The notes below the pieces were generated by a model. It made no database searches, was not told where the DNA came from, and saw nothing but the letters and a program-made list of their open reading frames with translations. From positions 1 through 64,000 of the forward strand of contig JAFQEO010000032.1 in assembly GCA_017399005.1 (NCBI GenBank): DNA of 64,000 nt, written 5' to 3'. This DNA is from Peptococcaceae bacterium. GTDB taxonomy: Bacteria; Bacillota; Peptococcia; Peptococcales; Peptococcaceae. Shown here piece after piece: positions 49,945 through 58,220 of the stretch. Position numbers and translations under genes: made by a program. Each line of letters begins with the position of its first letter. The stretch's first letter is position 1.

Positions 49945-51125
49945 ATAATAATCTGCATCTCCAGCCCCTTCGCATCAATTTCCGGCTCTGGCGGAATGGT
50001 TTCACTTCCGTTGCGGCATTCCATCTGCCCGATTACAGCCAGACACAGCGCATCTTCTAAATGTTGTTTATCATAATGTTTATCACTGCCCTGGTTTAAC
50101 TGCTGCTGATACTGTTGAAGAATCAGTCTGCGGCCTTCGCCCAGCACCTGGGCACGGCTTTCGCGCAGAACATGTTTCCATTCGGTATGATTTGCAAACA
50201 ACTCATCGATTTCCCGCAGTAAATGACGCTGCGCCATCTGCTGCGGCGAAATGGTGCGGCCCAACACACGAATATTTTCTTCCCGGGCGGCGTCTGCATA
50301 TACAGCCTGACGGCACGGCACAGCCGATACACTGGCGCCATACATACGCTTCCGCAGTTCCCCTTCCGGTCGAAGCGCTTCATCTTCTCTGTTTTCCGGC
50401 AAACCAATCGGCAAATCAATGAGTACGGCATCCGCATCCTTATACTGATTACACAGTTCCCACAACGTATCGGCACTCACAAATCTGCAGTCGGCACCGG
50501 ATAATACTGCCGCCTGCCATGCCTTTCCGTTATGAGTAATGCCAACTGTCTGCCAGTTTTGCAGCAGAACCTCCTGCTGCGCTTTTGCATGCAGTTCTTC
50601 AAATAAATCCAGATACTGTTTTTCAACAGACCAGAAACTCGAAAACTCAAAACACGGTGTAATGTGCAGTTCCGGCTCCTCATCGGCCATTTTTTCGCCT
50701 TTCAGATTCAGAAACTCATAATACAGCATGGTATTGTCAATCTCTTTTACCACACGCTGTTCCCGCGGACGGATTCCGCCCGGCACATATTTATCATAAA
50801 TCAGATCCAGTAAACGGTCTTCCACAGCAATATACTGACGCAGATGTTTTTTCACCGGCGATGTAATATCCGACATATAGGCTTCACTGGCATCGTGCAG
50901 CAGACAGAAAAATGCCTGACGTGCGCCGTATCCACGCGCCAGTGCCTCTCTGGCACAATCCAGACAGTGCTGCCCCACCGAATAAAATTCGGAGAAGTGC
51001 CCGTTGGCCCGGCCGATTCTTGCCAGTGCATGAGCAATATCCCGCACATCAATGGCTTCTGCATCAGGAGCCAGCGGCGAAAACTGATGCCCGCTATAGG
51101 TTGTGATGTAATCTCTGCGTCTCAT
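49929..51125 (-). CDS. HD phosphohydrolase fused to DUF429
   Basis: Protein of 398 aa. Residues 1-180 resemble YfbR-like HD-domain nucleotide hydrolases: FYSVGQHCLDC and FCLLHDASEAYMSDI give the H ... HD metal ligands, with D at DNTMLYYE. Residues 195-385 are a DUF429 domain (VGITHNGKAWQAAVL, VLIDLPIGLPEN, GASVSAVPC, KHLEDALCLA-like end), a predicted RNase H-fold nuclease. The start is ATG with a weak site. The fusion of a nucleotide hydrolase with a nuclease-like domain is uncommon and could couple nucleotide clearance to nucleic-acid processing; inference only. The last codons overlap a palindromic repeat. Confidence 0.8.
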   Translation of the reverse strand: MRRRDYITTYSGHQFSPLAPDAEAIDVRDIAHALARIGRANGHFSEFYSVGQHCLDCAREALARGYGARQAFFCLLHDASEAYMSDITSPVKKHLRQYIAVEDRLLDLIYDKYVPGGIRPREQRVVKEIDNTMLYYEFLNLKGEKMADEEPELHITPCFEFSSFWSVEKQYLDLFEELHAKAQQEVLLQNWQTVGITHNGKAWQAAVLSGADCRFVSADTLWELCNQYKDADAVLIDLPIGLPENREDEALRPEGELRKRMYGASVSAVPCRQAVYADAAREENIRVLGRTISPQQMAQRHLLREIDELFANHTEWKHVLRESRAQVLGEGRRLILQQYQQQLNQGSDKHYDKQHLEDALCLAVIGQMECRNGSETIPPEPEIDAKGLEMQIIIPRTC

Positions 51126-51251
51126 AACCGTTCAACCTTCTTACCGTTTCTCTAATTTCAAAATCATTCTTTCACACAATCTTTCGCACATGGATTTTCC
51201 ATATGCGCTAACTTTCAGTATACGCATTTTCTGCCTGTTTTGCAAGACCGT

Positions 51252-51737
51252 TTACTGCCTTGCCCGCACCAGCTCGATGGCTTCTTTGCCGGTCATATGG
51301 TCAATGGTCAGTTCCAGCATACATAAACGGCTGAATTCCTTCTCGATTTCCTGCAGACGGCCTTCTTTCAAATCGGGCATATATTTCTCCGCCAGCGTTT
51401 CAATGGCAGCCCGTTTTTCTGCATCGTTTTCCAGAATCCGCACCCGACCAAACACAATTACACTGCGAAAATAGGTAGTGTATTCCTCCGGCACGATGTT
51501 ATCCTGTGCAATAATGGTAAACGATGCCTTATTATTTTTACGGACTGCATCGATTTTATGCCCGGTCTGTGCGCTGTGAAAATACAGCTTCCCGTCGGCA
51601 TATACATAACTCAGCGGTACTCCATAAGGATATCCATCCTCCCCGTATACCGATAACACACCCGATGTGTTATCTTTTAATATCGTCTCGCAATCCTCCT
51701 GCGATAATAACTGCCGGCTCCGCCGCATTTCCCGCAT
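51252..51737 (-). CDS. NimA-like pyridoxamine 5'-phosphate oxidase family protein
   Basis: Protein of 161 aa from ATG 51737 (GGAGGCGATTGT upstream). A longer frame would run through the parS site at 51784 and is rejected. FMN-binding split barrel with REMRRSRQLLS at the start (family signature), GVLSVYGEDGYPYGVPLSYV and YFHSAQTGHKIDAVRKN. Related to nitroimidazole-resistance NimA proteins; probably a flavin-dependent reductase or binder. Confidence 0.88.
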   Translation of the reverse strand: MREMRRSRQLLSQEDCETILKDNTSGVLSVYGEDGYPYGVPLSYVYADGKLYFHSAQTGHKIDAVRKNNKASFTIIAQDNIVPEEYTTYFRSVIVFGRVRILENDAEKRAAIETLAEKYMPDLKEGRLQEIEKEFSRLCMLELTIDHMTGKEAIELVRARQ

Positions 51738-51783
51738 ACAATCGCCTCCGCACTCTCTGAAATAAACATAAAAAAATTCAAAA

Positions 51784-51799
51784 TGTTTCACGTGAAACA
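51784..51799. promoter_or_regulatory. parS: parS site 4
   Basis: Perfect TGTTTCACGTGAAACA within AAAATG...CATTTTG flanks, 47 bp upstream of the NimA-like start. Confidence 0.93.
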
Positions 51800-51824
51800 T
51801 TTTGAATTTATTATAGCACATCTT

Positions 51825-52667
51825 TTATTCGATTGTAAAATCAGCGCTGACTTCAAGCTGCTCCGCAGAATTTACACCAGGCTTTTCAAAGCCCACGCTT
51901 TTGGTAATGCGATAATGCCCCGCATCCAGAGGTTCCTCAAAGCGGTATTCCAGCGTTTTCTGCGTTCCGGCAGGCAATGTATAGAGCGGCATAGTAAATA
52001 CCATATCCTGGTTTATCCATTCCCAGCCTCCCATTTCATTCTCCCGGTACAGCTTATACGGCTCTCCATAATACAGTTCCTTATCGCTGCCGTTTACCAG
52101 TTCTACGACAATACCATCCGGCCGCCCACCTGCAACGGTCACACGCAGAAAAGCCTTTGTCGATTCATCCATACATAATAATCCCGGTGCTATCCGGGCT
52201 GGTTCATAATAAGGCAGCCCTGCAATCTGTTCTCCGCAAATGGTTTCGATTGACGAGAGTACCTCCCAGTCAGAGCCGATGTACTGCACAATCACATTTT
52301 TATACAGAAAGAAATGAGGCGCATCCACCCAGCTGATTTGCACACTGTGCCCCACACTCAAGCCTTCGCGGTAATCCATACCACAACCGTCTGCATGAAT
52401 ACATTTTGCTTCTTTGTGTGCTTCCTCCGCATTTTTATAGGCATAGACCGTCACATTTGTTTCCGTATTATCGTTTAAAATCAGCCGATATCGCTCACCG
52501 TGTAAAAATTCACTGCTGCCCTCCGGCCCTTCAATCGATACCGCAAACCCGTTTTCCTGCAATGCCAAAGCAATTTCATCCACCGGCGCTAAATCCATCG
52601 GCTGCAGCGAAACCGCAAGTACCAGAGCCAGAACCACTGCAAGCAATATAGTAAAAAACTCTTTCAT
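51825..52667 (-). CDS. Exported protein with beta-rich C-terminal domain
   Basis: Protein of 280 aa from ATG 52667 (AAAGGA upstream). N-terminal signal/anchor helix (FFTILLAVVLALVLAVSL). Residues 30-165 form an alpha/beta domain with repeated VYAYKNAEEAHKEAKCI-type helix and FFLYKNVIVQYIG. Residues 185-280 form an Ig-like beta sandwich (VELVNGSDKELYYGEPYKLYRENEMGGWEWI, PAGTQKTLEYRFE) as in bacterial surface and penicillinase-associated proteins. Function unknown; probably faces outside the membrane. Confidence 0.65.
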   Translation of the reverse strand: MKEFFTILLAVVLALVLAVSLQPMDLAPVDEIALALQENGFAVSIEGPEGSSEFLHGERYRLILNDNTETNVTVYAYKNAEEAHKEAKCIHADGCGMDYREGLSVGHSVQISWVDAPHFFLYKNVIVQYIGSDWEVLSSIETICGEQIAGLPYYEPARIAPGLLCMDESTKAFLRVTVAGGRPDGIVVELVNGSDKELYYGEPYKLYRENEMGGWEWINQDMVFTMPLYTLPAGTQKTLEYRFEEPLDAGHYRITKSVGFEKPGVNSAEQLEVSADFTIE

Positions 52668-52730
52668 CCGCCCACATCCTTTCATGATCTGATAATTTAT
52701 AGACGAAACGAAAAAGAAAAAGTTGCTACG

Positions 52731-53120
52731 CTACAGAAACATCTTCGAGATATTTTCTGATGTATCATCCAGTTCAAAAGAATCCACACGCCGCCCGGTG
52801 TAGCGCAATGTACCAGTCTGGCCGATACTCACTTTTTTGTAAAGACGATATTCCACCTGAAATTCCATCTGTGTTCCGTCGTCGGTTTCAAACAGCAGAG
52901 ATGGATATTCTACCACACCCTGTACTGCCGATGCACTCTGTTCCCTATGAATCCACCGATTCAGAATTTTTGCACGAACCGTCACAGAATCCTGATAACC
53001 TGTGTCATTCAGAATTCCGGACAGAGATTTTCCATTATCGCTCAAAAGCTGTTTCACAAATCCTGCTGCCAGAATAATTGCGATGACGCTTAAAATAATA
53101 ATTAAAACGGTTTCTGTCAT
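52731..53120 (-). CDS. DUF2500-like protein B
   Basis: Protein of 129 aa. One N-terminal membrane helix (VLIIILSVIAIILAAGFVKQLL) then a small beta domain with VTVRAKILNRWIHRE, YPSLLFETDDGTQMEFQVEYRLYKKVSIGQTGTLRYTGRRVDSF, the DUF2500 pattern. A tandem paralogue of the next gene upstream; the first 24 residues are nearly identical. Short gap and same strand indicate an operon. Confidence 0.75.
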   Translation of the reverse strand: MTETVLIIILSVIAIILAAGFVKQLLSDNGKSLSGILNDTGYQDSVTVRAKILNRWIHREQSASAVQGVVEYPSLLFETDDGTQMEFQVEYRLYKKVSIGQTGTLRYTGRRVDSFELDDTSENISKMFL

Positions 53121-53143
53121 AGCATAGACCTCCCCCTACCCTC

Positions 53144-53545
53144 TTACGGAAACATTTTTTTGCGATTTTGTACCGTCTTATCCGGTACAAATTTACAAAA
53201 CCTATCTGGTTCCAGATAATGCAGCACTCCAGTCACTCCGATATTCATGGCAAAAGAACTGGTTACTGGTACTACAAAATCAAGACAGCTCCCGTCTTCC
53301 AGCTCAAAAACAACGCCCTCATATTCCATATACGGACTCTTTATATATCGATTCGGGTCTGGTTCGTCATATAAATCTACAACCTTTACCCATACCTGCA
53401 ATGTCTCATCATTCTTTTCATAGCCAGTATCATTTAAAACGCTTTGCAACTTCTCTTTATGCTCCATCAAAAACTGCTTTACAAATCCTGCCGCCAGAAT
53501 AATTGCAATGACGCTTAAAATAATAATTAAAATAGTTTCCGTCAT
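53144..53545 (-). CDS. DUF2500-like protein A
   Basis: Protein of 133 aa. The membrane helix MTETILIIILSVIAIILAAG is the same as in protein B with one change, followed by a diverged DUF2500 beta domain (VWVKVVDLYDE, GVVFELEDGSCLDFVVP, GVTGVLHYLEPDRF). A recent duplication of the N-terminal part with faster change behind it. GGAGGCGAGG before ATG. Function of the family is unknown. Confidence 0.75.
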   Translation of the reverse strand: MTETILIIILSVIAIILAAGFVKQFLMEHKEKLQSVLNDTGYEKNDETLQVWVKVVDLYDEPDPNRYIKSPYMEYEGVVFELEDGSCLDFVVPVTSSFAMNIGVTGVLHYLEPDRFCKFVPDKTVQNRKKMFP

Positions 53546-53651
53546 ATCCTCGCCTCCTTTGCATCAGTTTATCACAGGATTCTACAATCAGCAATAATTT
53601 TTGGCCTGTATTTGACACATCATATGCCTCGTGTTATAATCAAGTTGCCGG

Positions 53652-53668
53652 ACACCCCCCGGGGGTGT
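53652..53668. promoter_or_regulatory. CsoR operator
   Basis: ACACCCCC-C-GGGGGTGT is an 8-bp perfect dyad with a 1-bp centre, the G-tract operator typical of CsoR, just upstream of csoR-copA. Confidence 0.85.
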
Positions 53669-53688
53669 AGTGATTTGAGGTGATTTTT

Positions 53689-53952
53689 ATGATGGCAGAT
53701 AAAGAAAAGGTAACCCGGCTTTTAAAAACGGCACGGGGGCAGATTGACGGTATTTTAAAAATGGTGGAAGATGACCGCTACTGTATGGATATTTCTCATC
53801 AGCTGATGGCAACAGAAGCCATGCTGAACAAAATTAATAAAGAGATTCTCACCGCTCATCTGAAACATTGCGTAAGCCATGCGGAAACGCAGGAGGAACG
53901 TGATGAGAAAATTGAGGAAATGGTGAACCTGTTAAGCAAACTCATGAAATAA
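53689..53952 (+). CDS. csoR: CsoR-family copper-sensing repressor
   Basis: Protein of 87-88 aa. It has the DUF156 fold: VTRLLKTARGQIDGILKMVEDDRYCMDISHQLMA and LTAHLKHCVSHA. Copper ligands Cys (RYC) and H-x-x-x-C (HLKHC) are present, with the expected spacing. When Cu(I) binds, it releases the G-tract operator upstream and de-represses copA. GAGGTG lies 6-9 nt before ATG 53689/53692. Confidence 0.93.
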   Translation: MMADKEKVTRLLKTARGQIDGILKMVEDDRYCMDISHQLMATEAMLNKINKEILTAHLKHCVSHAETQEERDEKIEEMVNLLSKLMK

Positions 53953-54048
53953 TGTAGGGGTCGTTGACCACAACGACCCGTTCGCCGCAGGCGAATTTTG
54001 GTTCCCTGACCTTCGGTCAGCGGTGCGATGTGGTCATCGCACCCTACA
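53953..54048. repeat. Multi-hairpin palindromic repeat between csoR and copA
   Basis: Outer TGTAGGG / CCCTACA close four small hairpins: GGGTCGTT-AACGACCC, TTCGCC-GGCGAA, CTGACC-GGTCAG and GTGCGATG-CATCGCAC. The first hairpin has a relative at 63226-63252 (opposite strand). The transcript of csoR-copA would carry it as a cloverleaf. Confidence 0.75.
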
Positions 54049-54087
54049 AAACAATACATGATTTTATACAACAACGAGGTGATTTAC

Positions 54088-56973
54088 TTGAAAGAAAAAT
54101 TTGACGTAACCGGCATGACCTGTTCCGCCTGCTCATCCCGTGTGGAAAAATGCGTAAGCAAACTGGACGGCATGAACGAAGTTACGGTAAATCTGCTGAC
54201 GAACAGTATGCAGGTAGAGTTTGACGACACGCGATTATCCACCGGTGACATTATATCGGCAGTTACGCAGGCAGGTTACGGAGCCAGCGTAAAACAGGAC
54301 AGTGCTGCCCCAAACCCTGCGGTTTCGGCTGCTTCTGCCAAGCCCCGTGAAAACCCGGTGGAGGCACAATTAAAAGAAATGAAGCACCGGCTTGTTATCA
54401 GCTTTGTGTTTCTGATTCCGCTGATGTATGTATCTATGGGGCATATGATTGGGTTACCGCTGCCCGGATTTTTATCGGGCACAGAAAATGCGGTAAGTTT
54501 TGCTTTTACCCAGTTTCTGCTGGCGCTTCCTATCGCCTATGTAAACCGTAAATTTTACATCAAAGGCTTCCAGACACTGGCTCACGGTGCTCCAAATATG
54601 GATACGCTCATCGCAATCGGCTCCACAGCTTCGATGGTTTACGGCATTTTTGCTATCTACCGCATGAGCTATGGGCTGGGGATTGGTAATCTGGAACTGG
54701 TTCACCGTTACCATCACGATTTATATTTTGAATCAGCCGTTATGATTCTAGCGCTGATTACCGTGGGCAAATATTTAGAAACCCGTTCGAAAGGTAAAAC
54801 CAGCGAGGCGCTGACCCGCCTGATGGATTTAGCGCCAAAAAATGCTACAGTTGAGCGCAATGGCCAGCAGATGGAGATTCCAGTTGAGCAGGTTATCGTG
54901 GGCGATGTGGTTTGTGTAAAACCAGGCCAGCGAATTCCGGTAGACGGCCTGATTGTGGAAGGCAGCACCAGCGTCGATCAGTCGGCAATCACCGGGGAAA
55001 GTATCCCCGTGGAAAAGGAACCGGGCGACAATGTAATTGCTGCCACCATCAATAAAGGCGGATTTATTCGCTTTACTGCATCCAAAGTCGGCAACGACAC
55101 CACCTTTGCACAGATTATACGCTTAGTGGAAGATGCATCGGCCACCAAAGCGCCGATTTCCCGCCTGGCGGATAAAATTGCAGGCATCTTTGTGCCGGTG
55201 GTAATTGGCATTTCGCTTGTAACCGCAGCGCTGTGGCTCTTAAACGGTGCCACATTTGAATTTGCCTTATCCTGCGCCATCTGTGTGCTGGTTATCTCCT
55301 GCCCGTGTGCATTAGGGCTGGCAACACCGGTTGCCATTATGGTGGGTACCGGCAAAGGGGCTGAGCACGGCATTTTAATTAAATCGGGGCAGGCACTGGA
55401 AACTGCACATAATATCAATACCGTGGTTCTGGATAAAACCGGTACCATTACACAAGGCAAACCGATGGTTACCGATATTCAGACCATCTTTGCCGATGCA
55501 AACGAATTTATTGCTATTGCAGCCGCCCTGGAACAAAACAGCGAGCATCCACTGGCGGAAGCGGTCATGCATTACGCGGATGAACAGAACATCCACGCCG
55601 CAGCGCCACAGGATTTCCTGGCGCTGCCGGGCCGCGGTGTACAGGCAACGATTAACGGCAAACCGTACTATGCAGGGAATAAACGGCTGATGAACGAAAA
55701 AAATATTGACTTATCCAGCTGGGAAAAAGCTCTGGAACAGCTGGCCTCCGCCGGCAAAACACCGCTGATTTTTGCGGACGACAAACAGGTTATCGGCATT
55801 ATCGGCGCTGCCGATGTGGTAAAACCGACAAGCCGTCAGGCAATTCGTCAATTAAAAGAAATGGGTGTACAGGTTGTTATGCTCACCGGCGACAACGCAC
55901 GCACTGCTGCGGCAATTCAGAAGCAGCTTGATTTAGACGAAGTAATTGCAGAAGTGCTCCCGCAGGATAAGGAACAGCAGATTTCTGCACTGCAGGCAGA
56001 GGGCAAAGTGGTTGCCATGGTTGGCGACGGTGTAAACGATGCGCCTGCTCTGGCCCGTTCCAATGTGGGCCTGGCAATCGGGGCAGGTACCGATGTTGCC
56101 CTGGAAAGTGCCGATATCGTGCTGATGAAAAACGATTTATTAGATGTTGTAACCGCTATCCAGCTGAGCAAGGCCACCATCCGCAACATTAAACAGAACC
56201 TGTTCTGGGCATTTTTCTACAATGTGCTGTGTATTCCGCTAGCGGCAGGGCTTTACTACAACGCATTCGGTATTCTGCTCAACCCGATGATTGGCGCAGC
56301 AGCAATGAGCTGCAGCAGTTTCTTTGTAGTAACCAATGCGCTTCGTCTGCGCGGTTTCCAGCCGGTTCTGGCTCAGAGCAGTGAACAGACTGCGCAGCCG
56401 GAACATCACAAAGTGCAGATCGTCACTTCCATTGGCAATGCAGGGGCACAACCTTCTGCAAACCACACAGAATTGCCTGTAACACGCAAAACCATGATTG
56501 TTGAGGGAATGATGTGCCCGCACTGTCAAAAAGCTGTTACACAGGCTTTATGCGCTCTGGAGGGCGTAAATGCAACTGTCAGTCTGGAAAACAAAGCTGC
56601 CTATATTACATCCACCGGCATCACCAGTGATGAAGATATGATAAAAGCTGTCACCGATGCCGATTACAAAGTCATTTCCCTGACCGATGACGAACCAGTG
56701 AACAATGCTTCCCACTTGGAAGCTGAAAATAATACCACAAGCAAAGGAGCAACTCTCATGAAAAAAACAATGATTATCGAAGGCATGATGTGCCCGCACT
56801 GCCAGAAAGCAGTAACCAAAGCACTGAACGAACTGGAAGGCGTTAGCGCTACCGTTAGCCTGGAAGACAAAGCCGCTTACATCACAACTGACGGCACCAC
56901 CAGCGACGAAGCCATGATTAAAGCAGTTACCGACGGCGACTACAAAGTAATTTCCTTAACCGACGCAGAATAA
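54088..56973 (+). CDS. copA: Copper-exporting P1B-type ATPase with C-terminal HMA pair
   Basis: Protein of 961 aa from TTG 54088 (GAGGTG 6 nt upstream). One N-terminal HMA domain (GMTCSACSSRVEKC, residues 8-21), eight membrane helices, actuator TGES, ion site CPCALGLATP (about 405), phosphorylation DKTGTIT (about 449), SEHPLAEA and hinge GDGVNDAPAL (about 646). Unusually, two further HMA domains follow the last helix (about 800-868 and 891-961), both with GMMCPHCQKAV. The last begins at an internal ATG (56758) with its own ribosome site. It exports Cu(I); regulated by csoR upstream. A parS site follows 11 bp after the stop. Confidence 0.95.
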   Translation: MKEKFDVTGMTCSACSSRVEKCVSKLDGMNEVTVNLLTNSMQVEFDDTRLSTGDIISAVTQAGYGASVKQDSAAPNPAVSAASAKPRENPVEAQLKEMKHRLVISFVFLIPLMYVSMGHMIGLPLPGFLSGTENAVSFAFTQFLLALPIAYVNRKFYIKGFQTLAHGAPNMDTLIAIGSTASMVYGIFAIYRMSYGLGIGNLELVHRYHHDLYFESAVMILALITVGKYLETRSKGKTSEALTRLMDLAPKNATVERNGQQMEIPVEQVIVGDVVCVKPGQRIPVDGLIVEGSTSVDQSAITGESIPVEKEPGDNVIAATINKGGFIRFTASKVGNDTTFAQIIRLVEDASATKAPISRLADKIAGIFVPVVIGISLVTAALWLLNGATFEFALSCAICVLVISCPCALGLATPVAIMVGTGKGAEHGILIKSGQALETAHNINTVVLDKTGTITQGKPMVTDIQTIFADANEFIAIAAALEQNSEHPLAEAVMHYADEQNIHAAAPQDFLALPGRGVQATINGKPYYAGNKRLMNEKNIDLSSWEKALEQLASAGKTPLIFADDKQVIGIIGAADVVKPTSRQAIRQLKEMGVQVVMLTGDNARTAAAIQKQLDLDEVIAEVLPQDKEQQISALQAEGKVVAMVGDGVNDAPALARSNVGLAIGAGTDVALESADIVLMKNDLLDVVTAIQLSKATIRNIKQNLFWAFFYNVLCIPLAAGLYYNAFGILLNPMIGAAAMSCSSFFVVTNALRLRGFQPVLAQSSEQTAQPEHHKVQIVTSIGNAGAQPSANHTELPVTRKTMIVEGMMCPHCQKAVTQALCALEGVNATVSLENKAAYITSTGITSDEDMIKAVTDADYKVISLTDDEPVNNASHLEAENNTTSKGATLMKKTMIIEGMMCPHCQKAVTKALNELEGVSATVSLEDKAAYITTDGTTSDEAMIKAVTDGDYKVISLTDAE
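56758..56973 (+). CDS. Possible CopZ-like copper chaperone from an internal start in copA
   Basis: AAAGGAG at 56743-56749 lies 8 nt before an in-frame ATG at 56758, giving a 71-aa HMA protein (MKKTMIIEGMMCPHCQKAV ...), the size and fold of CopZ. The spacing is better than that of many real starts here. It suggests fusion of a formerly separate copZ, with its start retained. Expression as a separate product is inferred. Confidence 0.4.
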   Translation: MKKTMIIEGMMCPHCQKAVTKALNELEGVSATVSLEDKAAYITTDGTTSDEAMIKAVTDGDYKVISLTDAE

Positions 56974-56983
56974 AAATTGCAAA

Positions 56984-56999
56984 TGTTTCACGTGAAACA
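56984..56999. promoter_or_regulatory. parS: parS site 5
   Basis: Perfect TGTTTCACGTGAAACA, 11 bp after the copA stop. Confidence 0.93.
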
Positions 57000-57004
57000 A
57001 TCGA

Positions 57005-57041
57005 AAAAAGGACTTGAAATCAAACGATTTCAAGTCCTTTT
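57005..57041. terminator. Bidirectional terminator of copA and the 57047 gene
   Basis: AAAAGGACTTGAAATC and GATTTCAAGTCCTTTT pair around a 4-nt loop. Confidence 0.9.
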
Positions 57042-57046
57042 GTTTT

Positions 57047-57556
57047 TTAATCTTCCAGCATATCTTCATGGATACCAAACATAATGGCCGCTGTTGCGTA
57101 CGGGTCATCCCGAAGAGTCTGTGCCGCCATTTCGCTCGCCATACTGTCAAGCTGCTCATAATCAGCAGTGAACAATCCTTCTTTATTATCCCATGCGGCC
57201 ATTACCCGGTTATCCGGTAAAAACCATATCGTGATAAATTCCGGCTCTTCTCCCGCAAAAATATCGCCGCTGAGAAGCATAATCCCCGACATCGCATCCA
57301 GATCGCTCTGTTTTATTTTAAAATTCGCTTTCCGCAGTTCCAGATTATTTAGTTCCGCCACAATCTGATGAATATAATCGGCATCTGAGATTTCTACATC
57401 TTCATTTACCCTGCCCGCTGTCATATAGCTTAAACTTGTAATCTCATCTGCATCAACCGCAATCCGCTCCGTGCTCCCCTCCGTCAGCGCATAAACCGAT
57501 AACACACCGCAAAACGCCAGAATCAGCGCAATCATTATTAAGCCTTTGTTTTTCAT
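57047..57556 (-). CDS. Exported hypothetical protein, 169 aa
   Basis: Signal or anchor helix (LIMIALILAFCGVLSVYAL) then a soluble alpha/beta domain with IVAELNNLELRKANFKIKQSD and FITIWFLPDNRVMAAWDNKEG. The DALNQL/ELNNLEL region resembles a motif in the 58221 and 60446 proteins, suggesting a family of local paralogues. AGGAGCG before ATG; upstream gene ends 12 bp away, same strand. Function unknown. Confidence 0.6.
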   Translation of the reverse strand: MKNKGLIMIALILAFCGVLSVYALTEGSTERIAVDADEITSLSYMTAGRVNEDVEISDADYIHQIVAELNNLELRKANFKIKQSDLDAMSGIMLLSGDIFAGEEPEFITIWFLPDNRVMAAWDNKEGLFTADYEQLDSMASEMAAQTLRDDPYATAAIMFGIHEDMLED

Positions 57557-57568
57557 ATTGTCACGCTC

Positions 57569-58183
57569 CTATCTCGTGTAATGACCCGGATAAAACTCAA
57601 ACTGTGCTTTATAAAGCGCATCACCATCATCAAAAATAACAATGGCTTTTATGAGTACACGCTCTGCATGCTCCGGTGCTATTAACGTTAACGGAATCTG
57701 CAGATGCTTCCCTGCACCGACAATAAATTTATTTTCAGACAAACGGCAAACCTCATTTCCATCCTCGGCAACCGACTCAAATTCTATCTGCATCTGATTT
57801 CCACCGTTTTTCAATTCCGTACGCCAGTTTTCTGCTGTAAACGCAGCCTCACAGAAATAACCATCCGAATTATGATGAACACTAACCTTGTCCAGTTTCA
57901 GTTGGAACATATTAAATTCCGTCCAGCCTTGCCCTGCACGATACAATATTTTCCCCGACTCCGATTTACCTGCAACACCTGGATATTTGATTTCGTTATA
58001 GGCTTTTACAAAACAAACAATTGCCGCAACCGTAAATCCGAGTGTTAGAATAACCCATATAACATAATAGAAATTCACTTCGCCAAAACCTATAAACAAC
58101 GATACCCATCCCGGGGCGCTTACAATAAACGAAATTAGCGCAAATGCTGTTAAAATATACCCTCGAATCTCATTCGCTTTCAT
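57569..58183 (-). CDS. Membrane protein with beta-domain, 204 aa
   Basis: Two N-terminal membrane helices (residues 8-30 and 38-63) and a soluble C-terminal beta-rich domain (FNMFQLKLDKVSVHHNSDGYFCEA, IPLTLIAPEHAERVLIKAIVIFDDG). AGGAGG before ATG. Transcribed with the 57047 gene. Not recognised by family. Confidence 0.6.
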   Translation of the reverse strand: MKANEIRGYILTAFALISFIVSAPGWVSLFIGFGEVNFYYVIWVILTLGFTVAAIVCFVKAYNEIKYPGVAGKSESGKILYRAGQGWTEFNMFQLKLDKVSVHHNSDGYFCEAAFTAENWRTELKNGGNQMQIEFESVAEDGNEVCRLSENKFIVGAGKHLQIPLTLIAPEHAERVLIKAIVIFDDGDALYKAQFEFYPGHYTR

Positions 58184-58220
58184 AATACATACCTCCTGTC
58201 AAATTCTATCCCGTTAATTT

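Noticed and set aside
51738-51821. N-terminal extension of the NimA-like gene through the parS site
   Set aside because: The family begins at REMRRSRQ, and ATG 51737 has an ideal ribosome site; the extension merely reads through parS.
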